A DNA stretch of 64,000 bases, from NCBI RefSeq assembly GCF_002020355.1, contig NZ_MPZV01000003.1, positions 248,001 through 312,000 of the forward strand. Reading direction: 5' to 3'. A program made the translations under genes and the position numbers. This stretch comes from Thioclava sediminum. Its GTDB lineage: Bacteria; Pseudomonadota; Alphaproteobacteria; Rhodobacterales; Rhodobacteraceae. Below, in pieces: positions 26,853 through 36,498 of the stretch (position 1 is its first letter; every line of letters begins with the position of its first letter). The notes under the pieces are model-generated. The model made no database searches, was not told where the DNA came from, and was given only the letters and a program-made list of their open reading frames with translations.

Positions 26853-27347
26853 ATGCAAGATCGCATGCAAACCCTGACCTCCTTCCGCAGCCTCGTTGGC
26901 TTCGCCGCCGCGGGCTCCGCCTTCGTGCTGGCCGGGGCCTTCGTCTTTCAGGCGTTCGGCTACGCGCCCTGCCACCTGTGCCTGCTGCAACGCTGGCCGC
27001 ATCTGGCCGCCGCAATCATCGGGATCTTGATCCTCACCTTCCGCCTGCCCGGATGGACTGCCCTTCTGGGGATGTTGGCCGCGCTGACCACGTCGGTCAT
27101 CGGCTTCTATCACTCGGGCGTCGAGCGGAAGATCTTCGAAGGCCCCACCGATTGCACCTCGAGCGCCGTGGACACGACCGTCTCCGCCGCCGACCTGCTC
27201 AAGCAGATCAACGAGGCCCCGCTGGTGCGCTGCGACGAGATCCCGTGGGACATCTTCGGCATCACCATGGCGAACCTCAACGCGGTCGGCTCGCTCGTGC
27301 TGGCAGGCATCTGGCTCTGGGCCTTCCTGAAATCGCGCCGCGCCTGA
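26853..27347 (+). CDS. dsbB: Disulfide bond formation protein DsbB
   Basis: 164 residues, four transmembrane helices. The first periplasmic loop has the redox pair in PCHLCLLQR, and the second loop has the other pair (PTDCTS and VRCDEIP). DsbB reoxidises DsbA and passes electrons to quinone. Start set at the ATG at 26853, before the first helix; a second ATG four codons later is possible. It follows the YqaA-like gene by 8 bp. Confidence 0.92.
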   Translation: MQDRMQTLTSFRSLVGFAAAGSAFVLAGAFVFQAFGYAPCHLCLLQRWPHLAAAIIGILILTFRLPGWTALLGMLAALTTSVIGFYHSGVERKIFEGPTDCTSSAVDTTVSAADLLKQINEAPLVRCDEIPWDIFGITMANLNAVGSLVLAGIWLWAFLKSRRA

Positions 27348-27398
27348 GCGGGGGCAAAGCCCCTTGCTCCGCCCGGGAAACCGCGCCAAGAACCGCGC

Positions 27399-28301
27399 AT
27401 GAGCGAATCCAGACCTGATATTCTGTGCATCGGTTCGGTCCTGTGGGACATCATCGGCCGCGCCTCGGTGCATATGCATGAAGGCTCCGACGTGCCGGGG
27501 CGGATCGAACGGCTGCCCGGTGGGGTCGCGATGAATATCGCGATGACGTTGCGCCGCTACGGGCTGAAGCCTGCGGTTCTGACCGCGCTGGGGCGCGACA
27601 GTCAGGGCAACGACCTGATCCAGTCCGCCGAAGTGCTGGGCGTCGATTGCAACTATCTGTATCGCTCCGACGATCTGCCGACCGACCGCTATATGGCGAT
27701 CGAGGGCGCGAACGGGCTGATTGCGGCGATCGCGGATGCGCATTCGCTCGAGGCTGCGGGCGAGAAAATCCTCGCGCCGCTCGCGGATGGGCGGCTCGGC
27801 ACGGAAAACGATCCGTGGACCGGCGCCATCGCGCTCGACGGCAATCTCACCGAGGCGCTGCTCAGCCAGATCGCGCATTCGCCGCTTTTCGCCAAGGCCG
27901 ATCTGCGCGTGGCCCCCGCGAGCCCCGGCAAGGCGGAACGGCTGACGCCGCTGCTGGCCCATCCCGCGGCGACGCTTTACGTCAATCTCGAAGAGGCGGG
28001 CATTCTGTGCCAAGGCCGCTTCGACAGCGCTGAACATGCCGCCGAGACCCTGCTGGAGCGCGGCGCGCAACGCGTGCTGGTGACCGATGGCGGCAAGGCG
28101 GCCGCCGACGGCAGCGCTGCGGCGGGCAACGTGATTTCCTCCGCCCCGCCCCCTGTCCTCGTGACCCGCGTGACCGGCGCGGGCGATACTTTCATGGCCG
28201 CGCATCTCGTGGCCGAACAGCGCGGCGCGGACCGCATGGAGGCGCTCGAGAGCGCCCTGACCGCCGCCGCGCGCTATGTTTCCGGAGAACTCGCCACATG
28301 A
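27399..28301 (+). CDS. psuK: PfkB-family kinase, probable pseudouridine kinase
   Basis: 300 residues of the ribokinase fold: N-terminal GSVLWDIIG, the substrate motif GGVAMNIA, and the ATP-site GAGDTF with its catalytic Asp. The gene overlaps psuG by ATGA, and this pairing is what identifies the substrate as pseudouridine, phosphorylated to pseudouridine 5'-phosphate in the cytosol. The fold alone would not separate it from other sugar kinases. Confidence 0.88.
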   Translation: MSESRPDILCIGSVLWDIIGRASVHMHEGSDVPGRIERLPGGVAMNIAMTLRRYGLKPAVLTALGRDSQGNDLIQSAEVLGVDCNYLYRSDDLPTDRYMAIEGANGLIAAIADAHSLEAAGEKILAPLADGRLGTENDPWTGAIALDGNLTEALLSQIAHSPLFAKADLRVAPASPGKAERLTPLLAHPAATLYVNLEEAGILCQGRFDSAEHAAETLLERGAQRVLVTDGGKAAADGSAAAGNVISSAPPPVLVTRVTGAGDTFMAAHLVAEQRGADRMEALESALTAAARYVSGELAT

Positions 28302-29218
28302 CCGCTCCCCTCACCTTCGCCGCCGAAGTCGCTGACGCGAAAGCCCAAAACCGCCCCATCGTCGCGCTGGAATCGACGATCATCACCCATGGGATGCCCT
28401 ATCCGCAGAACCTCGAGACCGCGCAGGCAGTCGAGGCCGAGATCCGCAAGGCGGGCGCAGTGCCGGCCACGATCGCGGTGATGGGCGGCAAGATCCATAT
28501 CGGGCTGGAGCCGGAAGAACTGGAGGCGCTCGCTCAAACCAGGGACGCAATGAAAGTCAGCCGGGCCGATCTGGCGGTGTGCCTCGCGAAAGGCGCGACC
28601 GGCGCGACGACCGTCGCCGCGACCATGATCTGCGCGCACCTCGCGGGCATCGACGTCTTCGCCACCGGCGGGATCGGCGGCGTGCATCGCGGCGCGGAAG
28701 ACAGTTTCGACATCTCCGCCGATCTTCTGGAACTGGCGCAGACCCCGGTCAGCGTGGTTGCGGCGGGCGCCAAGGCGATCCTCGACCTGCCGAAGACGCT
28801 CGAAGTGCTGGAGACCCACGGCGTGCCGGTCATCGCCTATGGGCAAGACGCCTTCCCCGCCTTCTGGTCGCGCAATTCCGGCCTACCCGCGCCGTTGCGC
28901 GCAGACAGGGCCGCCGAGATCGCGAAGTCGCAATTGGCGCGCGCAGCCCTCGGTCTGCCGGGCGGCCAGCTGATCGCGAACCCGATCCCCGAAGAGGCCG
29001 AGATCGCCCGCGAGGAAATCGTGCCGGTGATCGAGCAGGCCCTGCAAGAGGCCGAGGCGCAGGGCATCGCGGCCAAGGCGGTCACGCCCTTCCTGCTCTC
29101 GCGCATCTTCGAGTTGACCGAAGGCCGTTCGCTCGAGGCCAATATCGCCCTCGTTCTGAACAACGCGCGTCTGGCTGCCGCAATCGCGGGCGAAATCATC
29201 ACAGCGCGGGCCAGCTGA
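28298..29218 (+). CDS. psuG: Pseudouridine-5'-phosphate glycosidase
   Basis: 306 residues. Family signatures include VALESTIITHGMPYP, ATVAATM, the GGIGGVHRG loop and SVVAAGAKAILDLPKTLE with its catalytic lysine. The enzyme splits the C-glycosidic bond of pseudouridine 5'-phosphate to uracil and ribose 5-phosphate. With psuK it forms a two-step salvage route for modified nucleoside from RNA decay. The start overlaps the kinase stop. Confidence 0.95.
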   Translation: MTAPLTFAAEVADAKAQNRPIVALESTIITHGMPYPQNLETAQAVEAEIRKAGAVPATIAVMGGKIHIGLEPEELEALAQTRDAMKVSRADLAVCLAKGATGATTVAATMICAHLAGIDVFATGGIGGVHRGAEDSFDISADLLELAQTPVSVVAAGAKAILDLPKTLEVLETHGVPVIAYGQDAFPAFWSRNSGLPAPLRADRAAEIAKSQLARAALGLPGGQLIANPIPEEAEIAREEIVPVIEQALQEAEAQGIAAKAVTPFLLSRIFELTEGRSLEANIALVLNNARLAAAIAGEIITARAS

Positions 29219-29296
29219 TACGCGGCCCATTGCCCATCGTGGCGGCGCTGCCTAGATAGCAGGCAACGCATCGCCACGAGAGGGCGCATCCAGATC

Positions 29297-29998
29297 ATGA
29301 CAAAAGACGACCCCCATCCGCGCCGCCGCTCGCGTTTTGCCGCGCTGCGTGCCTCCTTCTTCACCGGGTTGATCGTCGTCGCGCCGATCGGTCTGACGAT
29401 ATGGCTCATGTGGACGATGGCCGGCTGGGTCGATGGCTGGGTGCTGCCGCTTGTCCCGCCCGAACTGCGCCCCGAGCGCTATATCGGCATCAATGTGCGC
29501 GGGCTCGGCGTCATCATCTTCCTTGTCTTCACCGTGATCGTCGGCTGGCTCGCCAAGGGCTTCTTCGGGCGCACGATGCTGCGCTTCGGCGAGAGCATCG
29601 TCGACCGCCTGCCCTTCGTGCGCACGGTCTATAGCGGGCTCAAGCAGATCGCGGAAACGGTGCTCAGCCAGTCCGAAGGCAAGTTCGACCGCGCCTGCAT
29701 GATCGAATATCCGCGCGAGGGGCTAAAAGCGGTCGCCTTCGTCTCCTCGACCGCGAAAGGCGAGATCGCGGCGAAGGCCGAAGACGACGACCCGCTGATC
29801 TCGGTCTTCCTGCCGACGACGCCGAACCCGACCTCGGGCTTCCTGCTGTTTGTCCCGCAATCGCAGGTGACCTATCTCGACATGTCGGTCGAGGATGCGG
29901 CGAAGCTGATCATCTCGGCGGGGCTCGTCTATCCGCAGCCGAAAGAGGCGAAGCCCGCGAAGAAAACCAAGGTGAAACTTCAGTCGAACAAGGCCTGA
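29297..29998 (+). CDS. DUF502 membrane protein
   Basis: 233 residues. Two membrane helices near the N-terminus (about 17-40 and 66-90), a conserved SIVDRLPFVRTVYSGLKQ segment and a soluble C-terminal domain. The last 15 residues are lysine-rich (PKEAKPAKKTKVKL). DUF502 proteins are widespread and uncharacterised. Its 3' end overlaps the convergent patatin gene by 19 bp. Confidence 0.85.
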   Translation: MTKDDPHPRRRSRFAALRASFFTGLIVVAPIGLTIWLMWTMAGWVDGWVLPLVPPELRPERYIGINVRGLGVIIFLVFTVIVGWLAKGFFGRTMLRFGESIVDRLPFVRTVYSGLKQIAETVLSQSEGKFDRACMIEYPREGLKAVAFVSSTAKGEIAAKAEDDDPLISVFLPTTPNPTSGFLLFVPQSQVTYLDMSVEDAAKLIISAGLVYPQPKEAKPAKKTKVKLQSNKA

Positions 29999-31017
29999 AG
30001 ATCGGTCGACGCCTCCTTGCCGATCTTGTCGGCATGGGCGTCGAGCCAACGATCCGCCGCCGCCCGGCCCGCCAGTTTCAGCTTCGCGAGCATCCCCCAT
30101 TCGGGCAGGATCTTCGACTTTGCGCTCAGCTCGCCCATGACGTCGTCATCGGCGATCATATGGATCAGCACATCCTTCATCGCCCCTTCGGGGAGCCGGT
30201 CCTCCCGGATCAGCCGATGTACGAAATTGATCGCTCGCAATTCGCGCAACAGCGAGGAGTTGAAGCTGATCTCGTTGACCCGCTCGTCGATCTGCGCGGG
30301 CGTTTTCGGGATCTCGTCGCGCCAGAGCGGGTTGATCGAAATCACCACCACGTCGCGCGGATAGGCCGGTTCGAACAGCGGGAAAAGCGGCGGATTACCG
30401 GTATAGCCGCCATCCCAATAGGCCTCTGTGCGGCCAGTTTTCGGGTCCTCGATCTCGACCGCCTGGAAAATCTCCGGCAGACAGGCCGAGGCGAGGATCG
30501 CATCCGCCGTAATCTCTTCACCGGTGAAGACCCGAATCTTGCCGGTGCGCACATTGGTGGCCGAGACATGCAGCCGTGGACCCTCGCTCGCACAGACGTC
30601 ACGATAGCGAAACCGCTCGACCACCGAACTCAGCGGATTGACGTAGAACGGCCCCGCGTCATAGGGCGAGAAGACCCGCGACATGCCGTCGATGAAAGCC
30701 GCGGGCGTGAAGGCGTCGAACCAGCGCGTCAGCGCCTCGGTGCCGGGCAGTTGCGCGGGCATCAGCCGCTCGAGCCGCAGATCGACGCTTTCGGCGACCT
30801 GGCTCCAAAGCTCATCCAGAGACGCGCGTGCGCCCTGACGACCGGCACGGGCATAGCCTGCCTTGAACGCAGCCCCGTTCAGCGCCCCGGCAGAGGTGCC
30901 CGAGATCGCTGCGTAGTCCAGCCACTCTTCATCCAGAAAACGGTCGAGTACGCCCCAGGTGAACGCGCCATGCGCGCCCCCACCTTGCAATGCGAGGTTA
31001 ATGCTCTTGCGGTTCAT
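29980..31017 (-). CDS. Patatin-like phospholipase
   Basis: 345 residues. Oxyanion motif GGGAHG at the N-terminus, nucleophile motif GTSAG (Ser near 42) and the catalytic DGG of WDGGYTGN. This Ser-Asp dyad marks patatin-type acyl hydrolases acting on phospholipids or storage polymers. No signal peptide is seen. In Rhodobacterales homologues a link to polyhydroxyalkanoate metabolism is sometimes assumed; nothing here tests that. Confidence 0.9.
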   Translation of the reverse strand: MNRKSINLALQGGGAHGAFTWGVLDRFLDEEWLDYAAISGTSAGALNGAAFKAGYARAGRQGARASLDELWSQVAESVDLRLERLMPAQLPGTEALTRWFDAFTPAAFIDGMSRVFSPYDAGPFYVNPLSSVVERFRYRDVCASEGPRLHVSATNVRTGKIRVFTGEEITADAILASACLPEIFQAVEIEDPKTGRTEAYWDGGYTGNPPLFPLFEPAYPRDVVVISINPLWRDEIPKTPAQIDERVNEISFNSSLLRELRAINFVHRLIREDRLPEGAMKDVLIHMIADDDVMGELSAKSKILPEWGMLAKLKLAGRAAADRWLDAHADKIGKEASTDLQALFD

Positions 31018-31103
31018 CGGCTCGGCCCTTTCGCTGCCTGCCTCCCTGCCGCAGAGTTATGCTGCATCGCAGCAAAAGCAAGTCCCCTCGCCGAGCGGCG
31101 CCC

Positions 31104-32324
31104 TTAGCCTAGCAGATCGTGGCACAATTCGAGCGCGGAAATCAGCGCATCGGCCTCTTCGCGGGTGTTGTACATCCCGAAAGACGCGCGCGCCGTGGCC
31201 GTAACGCCAAGCCATTCCATCAGCGGACCGGTGCAATGCTGCCCCGCACGCACCGCCACGCCCCGCTTGTCGAGGATGGTCGAGATGTCATGCGGATGGG
31301 CCGGACCGTTCAGCGTGAGCGAGAAGATCGCGCCCTTATCCGCCGCGGTGCCCTGCTGGTTGAGCCAGTTCAGCCCGTTCAGTTTCTCGGTGGTGTAGTC
31401 GCGCAGATCGCGCTCGTGCTCGGCGATATTCTCCATCCCGATCCCCATCAGGTAATCGAGCGCGACCCCCATGCCGATCTGCTGCACGATGCCGGGCGTG
31501 CCCGCCTCGAACTTCATCGGCGGCGTGTTGTAGATCACCGTATTGCGGGTGACGGTGTCGATCATATCGCCACCGCCAAGGAAGGGACGCATCTCGAGCA
31601 TCCGATCGCGACGGATGAAGAGTGCCCCGGAACCGCTTGGCCCGTATAGCTTATGTCCGGTGATGACGTAGAAATCGCAGCCCAGATCGTCGACATCGAC
31701 GGGGCCATGCACCGCCGCCTGCGAGCCGTCGACCAGCGTCGCGATCCCGCGCGTCCGCGCAGCCTGCGCGATCGGTTTCACATCGACCCGGGTGCCCAGC
31801 ACGTTCGACATATGGGTGATCGCGATCAGCTTGGTGCGCGGCGTGATCGCCTCCAGCACCTTCTCGGGCGGCAGCGAACCGTCCGCCTCGGGCTCCACCC
31901 AGACCAGCTTCACGCCCTGCCGTTCGCGCAGGAAATGCCACGGCACGATATTGGCGTGGTGCTCCATCACCGACAGGATGATCTCGTCGCCCGGCTCGAG
32001 GTTCGGCGCGCCCCAAGCGTAGCTCACGAGGTTGATCCCCTCGGTCGAGCCGGTGGTGAACACGATCTGCTCTTCGTCGGCGACATGCAGGAAGCGCGCG
32101 ACGATCCCGCGCACGCTCTCGTATTTCTCGGTCGCGATATTGGAAAGCGTATGCAACCCGCGATGCACGTTGGAATAGTCGTGCTCATACATCTGTGTCA
32201 TCGCGTCGATCACGACGCGCGGCTTCTGCGCCGAGGCCCCGTTATCGAGGTAAACCAAGGGCTTGCCGTTCACTTCTCGCGTCAGGATCGGGAAATCCGC
32301 GCGGATTTTTTCGATATCATACAT
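31104..32324 (-). CDS. sufS: Cysteine desulfurase SufS
   Basis: 406 residues. PLP lysine in ITGHKLYG (near residue 225) and the active Cys364 in QHCTGPLM, as in group II desulfurases. It moves cysteine sulfur into the SufBCD scaffold, usually via SufE or SufU. An IscU/SufU-like protein is encoded at 58.9 kb. It is the last gene of the suf cluster and is parted from sufD by two membrane-protein genes. Confidence 0.95.
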   Translation of the reverse strand: MYDIEKIRADFPILTREVNGKPLVYLDNGASAQKPRVVIDAMTQMYEHDYSNVHRGLHTLSNIATEKYESVRGIVARFLHVADEEQIVFTTGSTEGINLVSYAWGAPNLEPGDEIILSVMEHHANIVPWHFLRERQGVKLVWVEPEADGSLPPEKVLEAITPRTKLIAITHMSNVLGTRVDVKPIAQAARTRGIATLVDGSQAAVHGPVDVDDLGCDFYVITGHKLYGPSGSGALFIRRDRMLEMRPFLGGGDMIDTVTRNTVIYNTPPMKFEAGTPGIVQQIGMGVALDYLMGIGMENIAEHERDLRDYTTEKLNGLNWLNQQGTAADKGAIFSLTLNGPAHPHDISTILDKRGVAVRAGQHCTGPLMEWLGVTATARASFGMYNTREEADALISALELCHDLLG

Positions 32325-32332
32325 GGAGCACC

Positions 32333-32926
32333 TCAGAGTGACGCGGGGTCTGCGGGCATTTGCACGAGGCCGGTCGACACCAGCACGATCCCCGCGATCA
32401 TCGCCGAGCCCAGAAAGGTCAGGATAACCCCGAAGCCGGTCGCCACGGGGTTTTCGAACCCGTGCAGAACCATCGTGAACTGCACCAGCAAGTAGAACAT
32501 CAGCGCCACCAGCAGCACCGACATCAGCGTGGCCGAGATCGGGAAGAAGACCATCAGCACGACCTGGATCATCTGACCGATCATCAGAACGAATTCGATC
32601 CAGGTCAGAAGCAGCAGCGCATCCGGGAATTTCCCATGCCCGCCAAAGCGTTGGCCGACGAACGACATGGCGAAAGCGCCATAGACCAGAAGCGCGCCCT
32701 GCAGCCCCACCACGGTCAGCGGCGGCGTCACCGTGCCGATATCGACCTTGGTGATGAAGCTGAAGACCAGCTGCGCGAGCGTGCCGAGGATTGCGGTCAT
32801 CACGACCACCAGCACCATCGCCATGAACCGCGCATTGGCGTTCAGATTCAGCCCGATCAAATCACGCGCAACCGATTTCGGATCGGTGAAGCTACGGATA
32901 AGCCATTCTTTAAGATCGGGCTGCAT
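32333..32926 (-). CDS. YIP1-family membrane protein
   Basis: 197 residues with about five membrane segments and Yip1-like spacing of small residues. Start set at the ATG at 32926, which shares a base with the upstream stop (TGATG), so it is coupled to the preceding gene. It ends 8 bp before sufS. Its place inside a suf cluster is conserved in some Rhodobacterales as far as recalled, but no Fe-S role is known. Confidence 0.65.
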   Translation of the reverse strand: MQPDLKEWLIRSFTDPKSVARDLIGLNLNANARFMAMVLVVVMTAILGTLAQLVFSFITKVDIGTVTPPLTVVGLQGALLVYGAFAMSFVGQRFGGHGKFPDALLLLTWIEFVLMIGQMIQVVLMVFFPISATLMSVLLVALMFYLLVQFTMVLHGFENPVATGFGVILTFLGSAMIAGIVLVSTGLVQMPADPASL

Positions 32927-33417
32927 CAGTTTGTTTTTCCTTCGAATTCTACCACGCGCAACGCTGCGCCCCATAGCAGGACGAAGGCTACCGTCACAAG
33001 CGCGGAGACCAGCGAAAGTTCCCCGCCGCGCCCGATGAACCCCGCCACGAGCCCTTGCAGCAGCATCAGCGGCGAGACCGCCAGAAGCGACCAGAACAGC
33101 GCGACCCGCGCACCATACCAGCTTCCCTGCCCGCCGAGGAGCCTCAGCACAAGGTGGCTCAGTGCCGCAATCGCGTAGAAGACGGGCACGGTCGCGAGCA
33201 GCGCCAGCACCGTGCCCATCATCAACCCGACCATCGGCTGGTCGGGCATCTCATGGGCGATCCGCGACAGTCGCGGCCATTGCGCGATGAAGATCACGGT
33301 CAGCGCCGCAAGCAGGAAGACCAGCGCGCGCGGCTCGGAGGCCGGGCGCGCGAGATGCTCGCGCATCACCACGCGCGGACGCCGATAGCTGCGCCGGATA
33401 TCGTCTGTCGCGGACAT
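32926..33417 (-). CDS. Putative YIP1-like membrane protein
   Basis: 163 residues, four predicted helices after a basic N-terminus (SYRRPRVVMREHL). Hydrophobic pattern resembles the next gene, and the two are likely partners or paralogues. ATG at 33417, 9 bp after sufD. Function not recognised. Confidence 0.6.
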   Translation of the reverse strand: MSATDDIRRSYRRPRVVMREHLARPASEPRALVFLLAALTVIFIAQWPRLSRIAHEMPDQPMVGLMMGTVLALLATVPVFYAIAALSHLVLRLLGGQGSWYGARVALFWSLLAVSPLMLLQGLVAGFIGRGGELSLVSALVTVAFVLLWGAALRVVEFEGKTN

Positions 33418-33426
33418 CGCAGCGCC

Positions 33427-34704
33427 TCAGCCGCGATGGCGTGCAAGCCACCCTTCCAACCGGGTCAGGATCGCATCGCGGAACCGCTCTTCCTCAATCT
33501 CTTCAATGGCATCGGCCACGAAGCTCAGAACCAGAAGCGCGGTGGCTTCCTCTTCCGGCACGCCGCGCGAACGCAGGTAGAAGAGCGCGGTCTCGTCGAT
33601 CGCGCCGGTGGTCGAGCCATGCGAGCACTGCACGTCATCGGCATAGATCTCGAGCTCCGGCTTGGCGAGGAACTGGCTGTTCTCGTCGAGCAGCAGCGAC
33701 TGGCTGATCTGGTAGCCATCGGTCTTCTGCGCGCCCGGCTTCACGAGGATCTTGCCCTGGAAGATGCCCTCGGCGCCGTTCTTCAGCACTTTCTTGAAGA
33801 CCTGACGGCTCTCGCCGCGCTCGGCCCCGTGGGTGATGAAGACGGTGTCGTCGTGGTGGAACTTGCCGGTTTTGCCATCGCCAAGAGCTGCACCCGCAAC
33901 GTGGGCATTCGCGTCGTCGCCCACGATGTCGATCACGCATTCATTGCGCGTCAGCACCCCGTTCGAGGTCAGCGTGAAGCTCTTAAACAGGCCTTCTTCC
34001 GCCACGCGGGTGAAGATCGAGGTCACGGCGCGACGCTCGTGATCTCGGCCCTGCACCCGGATGTGGTGGAATTTCGCGCCCTTCGCGACGTCCACTTCCA
34101 TCAGCTTATTGAAGCGCGCGCCCGCCGGGCCGTTCTCCAGAACCGTGATCTCCGCGCCCTCTTCCAGCTTCACGAGGTGATGCAGGATCGGGTCGGAAGT
34201 CTCTGATTCATGGGTGTAAATCAGGCTCACGGGCTTCTCGGCGGCACCGGTCACGCGGATCAGCACACCGTCGGTGGCCGACGCTGTGTTGAGCGCCGCG
34301 AAGGGACGCTTCACCGGGTCCTGACCGTTGGCTTCCAGCGTGCCATAGAGGCTGCTGGCCCAGTTCACGTCGGGCGCATCAGCGAGGCGCAGGATCTCGA
34401 CGCCGGACATCGCCAGTTCGTCGGAGGCCTCGGCATCGAACACGCCGTCGCGGAACACGATCTTCAGACGATCGATCTCGCCGAAGATCTCCGGCTCGTC
34501 ATCGCTGAACGGCGCTGCGGGCACCGGATCGGGCGCGATGAAATCGGTCGGGTTGGTCCAGCGCCAGTATTCATCGCGACGGCCCGGCAGGCCCATCGCG
34601 TTCAGACGTTCCAGGGCGGCGCGGCGTTGCGGCCCGAACCCGTCGGGCAGAGAAACGCGCGCCAGCCGCGTCTCGGCGGGGGTCATTTTCTCGACTGCCG
34701 ACAT
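33427..34704 (-). CDS. sufD: Fe-S cluster assembly protein SufD
   Basis: 425 residues. The C-terminal beta-helix core has the SufB/SufD features YADDVQCSHGSTTGAID and LFYLRSRG. SufD is the non-catalytic partner of SufB in the SufBC2D scaffold. Start set at the ATG at 34704, which overlaps the sufC stop as TAATG; the frame stays open far upstream inside sufC but that is a shadow. Confidence 0.93.
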   Translation of the reverse strand: MSAVEKMTPAETRLARVSLPDGFGPQRRAALERLNAMGLPGRRDEYWRWTNPTDFIAPDPVPAAPFSDDEPEIFGEIDRLKIVFRDGVFDAEASDELAMSGVEILRLADAPDVNWASSLYGTLEANGQDPVKRPFAALNTASATDGVLIRVTGAAEKPVSLIYTHESETSDPILHHLVKLEEGAEITVLENGPAGARFNKLMEVDVAKGAKFHHIRVQGRDHERRAVTSIFTRVAEEGLFKSFTLTSNGVLTRNECVIDIVGDDANAHVAGAALGDGKTGKFHHDDTVFITHGAERGESRQVFKKVLKNGAEGIFQGKILVKPGAQKTDGYQISQSLLLDENSQFLAKPELEIYADDVQCSHGSTTGAIDETALFYLRSRGVPEEEATALLVLSFVADAIEEIEEERFRDAILTRLEGWLARHRG

Positions 34705-35477
34705 TACGCCATCACCTCCGAGATCCCGTGTTTCGCGAGCAGGTCGGCATAGCCGTTCTTCTCGACTTCGAGGGCCAGTTCCGGCCCGCCGGTCTCGATG
34801 ATGCGGCCATCCGCCATGATGTGGACGACATCGGGTTTGATGTGGTCGAGCAGGCGCTGGTAGTGGGTGATCACGAGGAAGGAGCGGCCCTCGTCGCGCA
34901 GCGCGTTCACGCCTTCGGCCACCAGACGCATCGCGTCGACATCGAGGCCGGAGTCGGTCTCGTCGAGGATGCACATCTTCGGCTCGAGGATCGCCATCTG
35001 CAGGATTTCATTCCGCTTTTTCTCACCGCCCGAGAAGCCGACATTGACCGGGCGCTTGAGCATATCCGCGTCAATCTTGAGCGATTTCGCCTTGCCGCGC
35101 ACCAGTTTCAGGAAGTCGCCAGCCGAGATTTCCTCCTCGCCGCGCGCCTTGCGCTGAGCGTTGAGCGCGGTGCGCAGGAAGGTCATATTGCCAACGCCGG
35201 GGATTTCCACCGGGTATTGGAACGCGAGGAACAGGCCTGCGGCCGCGCGCTCTTCGGGCTCGGAATCCAGCAGGTCGGTGTCGTTGAGATGCGCCTCGCC
35301 TTCGGTGACCTCGTAGCCATCGCGGCCCGAGAGCACATAGGACAACGTCGACTTGCCCGAGCCGTTCGGCCCCATGATCGCATGGACCTTCCCGGACTCG
35401 ACGCTCAGGTTGACGCCCTTGAGGATCTGCTTGTCCTCTTCTTCCAGTTTGACGTGCAGGTTCTTGATATCAAGCAT
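34704..35477 (-). CDS. sufC: Fe-S cluster assembly ATPase SufC
   Basis: 257 residues of ABC-ATPase fold without membrane parts: Walker A GPNGSGKST, signature GFSGGEKKR, Walker B CILDETDSGLD, and H-loop ITHYQ. SufC drives conformational change in SufBD. ATG at 35477. Ten bp upstream lies the ybjQ-like gene, so sufC is split from sufB by two genes. Confidence 0.96.
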   Translation of the reverse strand: MLDIKNLHVKLEEEDKQILKGVNLSVESGKVHAIMGPNGSGKSTLSYVLSGRDGYEVTEGEAHLNDTDLLDSEPEERAAAGLFLAFQYPVEIPGVGNMTFLRTALNAQRKARGEEEISAGDFLKLVRGKAKSLKIDADMLKRPVNVGFSGGEKKRNEILQMAILEPKMCILDETDSGLDVDAMRLVAEGVNALRDEGRSFLVITHYQRLLDHIKPDVVHIMADGRIIETGGPELALEVEKNGYADLLAKHGISEVMA

Positions 35478-35486
35478 GGTTCTTCC

Positions 35487-35801
35487 TCAGGATACGGTTA
35501 CAGCGGTGCCGGAGGCCGACACCATAAGCATGGATTGGCCGACGACCTCGTAGTCGAGATCGACGCCGACAACGGCATTCGCGCCCAGCTCGCGGGCGCG
35601 GTCTTCAAGCTCGCCGAGCGCCGTGGCGCGCGCGTCTTGCAATTTGGATTCGTACGCGCCGGAGCGGCCACCGATGATGTCGGTGACTTGCGCGAAGATA
35701 TCGCGGACGACATTGGCGCCCATGATGGCTTCGCCCACGACGATGCCATGATAGGTCGCGATCGGGCGACCCTCGATGCTGGGGGTGGTGGTGACGATCA
35801 T
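35487..35801 (-). CDS. YbjQ / UPF0145 family protein
   Basis: 104 residues. The family core [29 protein letters not shown] and [13 protein letters not shown] (shown in part) is complete. YbjQ-type proteins are pentameric and uncharacterised; an old label as heavy-metal-binding domain is unproven. It starts within the suf cluster between a membrane-protein gene and sufC. Confidence 0.88.
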   Translation of the reverse strand: MIVTTTPSIEGRPIATYHGIVVGEAIMGANVVRDIFAQVTDIIGGRSGAYESKLQDARATALGELEDRARELGANAVVGVDLDYEVVGQSMLMVSASGTAVTVS

Positions 35802-35865
35802 GCGCGCCCTCCCGTTTGGCGACCCATGCGGGCCGCGGCGGGCGCGGGCGCGGGCGCGCGAAGGG

Positions 35866-36399
35866 TCAGAAGCGGATAGTGGTCTCGGCGTAGCGCAGGG
35901 TGCGCGGCTCGAATTGCGCGGTCTGCTGCTCCACCCAGTCGGGCGTGAAGGCGAGCGCCGCCATGTCCGGTTGCCAGAAGGCGATATTGTGCAGCCCCAC
36001 GAAGGCCAGCGCGACGCCCAGCAGCTGCACCGCCATCAGTTTCACCGAGGCGAGCCGCAGCATCATACCCAGCCCGAAGGCCGTCAGCACTGCCGCAACG
36101 ACGAGGACCAGATCCGGGTTGGAACCGACTTTCTCGGCCAGTTCCGGCGTCAGAAAACGCATTTTCAGCGCGGTGACGACCATCATTCCGATCGCGCCGA
36201 CCATCAGCGCCGGCAGGACCTTGAACACGGCCAGCCGCGAGTGACGCGGCTTGGCGATGACCTGACGCAGCATCGCGGAATCGTTGGCCACCCAGGCTTC
36301 CTGATCCCCGATATGCAGCTGAATCCGGCCCTTCGCCGATTTCCGCGTTTTCTCGATCCGCGCGAGGCGATCGTTGAAGCTGGCGCTCGATACCGTCAT
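35866..36399 (-). CDS. Hypothetical membrane protein in suf cluster
   Basis: 177 residues. A hydrophilic, lysine-rich first 60 residues (with [13 protein letters not shown]) precede three membrane segments. Start set at the ATG at 36399 with GGTGAGG before it; a GTG three codons earlier is possible. No family recognised. A perfect GCATAA-GAA-TTATGC repeat lies 36 bp upstream. Confidence 0.65.
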   Translation of the reverse strand: MTVSSASFNDRLARIEKTRKSAKGRIQLHIGDQEAWVANDSAMLRQVIAKPRHSRLAVFKVLPALMVGAIGMMVVTALKMRFLTPELAEKVGSNPDLVLVVAAVLTAFGLGMMLRLASVKLMAVQLLGVALAFVGLHNIAFWQPDMAALAFTPDWVEQQTAQFEPRTLRYAETTIRF

Positions 36400-36434
36400 G
36401 GCCCTCACCTATCCATTTGGACAGGTTAAGACAT

Positions 36435-36449
36435 GCATAAGAATTATGC
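36435..36449. promoter_or_regulatory. GCATAA-N3-TTATGC inverted repeat upstream of the internal suf genes
   Basis: A perfect 6-bp palindrome with a GAA spacer in the 99-base gap between sufB and the next gene. The gap is AT-richer than its flanks, so it may hold an internal promoter or operator. Confidence 0.3.
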
Positions 36450-36498
36450 CCGAAATGCGGCAGATCCTCGGCAATTTCGATATTTGAGCGCGTGAAGA

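Noticed and set aside
34705-34974. N-terminal extension of SufD into sufC
   Set aside because: The extension is an Arg/Pro-rich out-of-frame read of sufC; the ATG at 34704 overlaps the sufC stop as expected.
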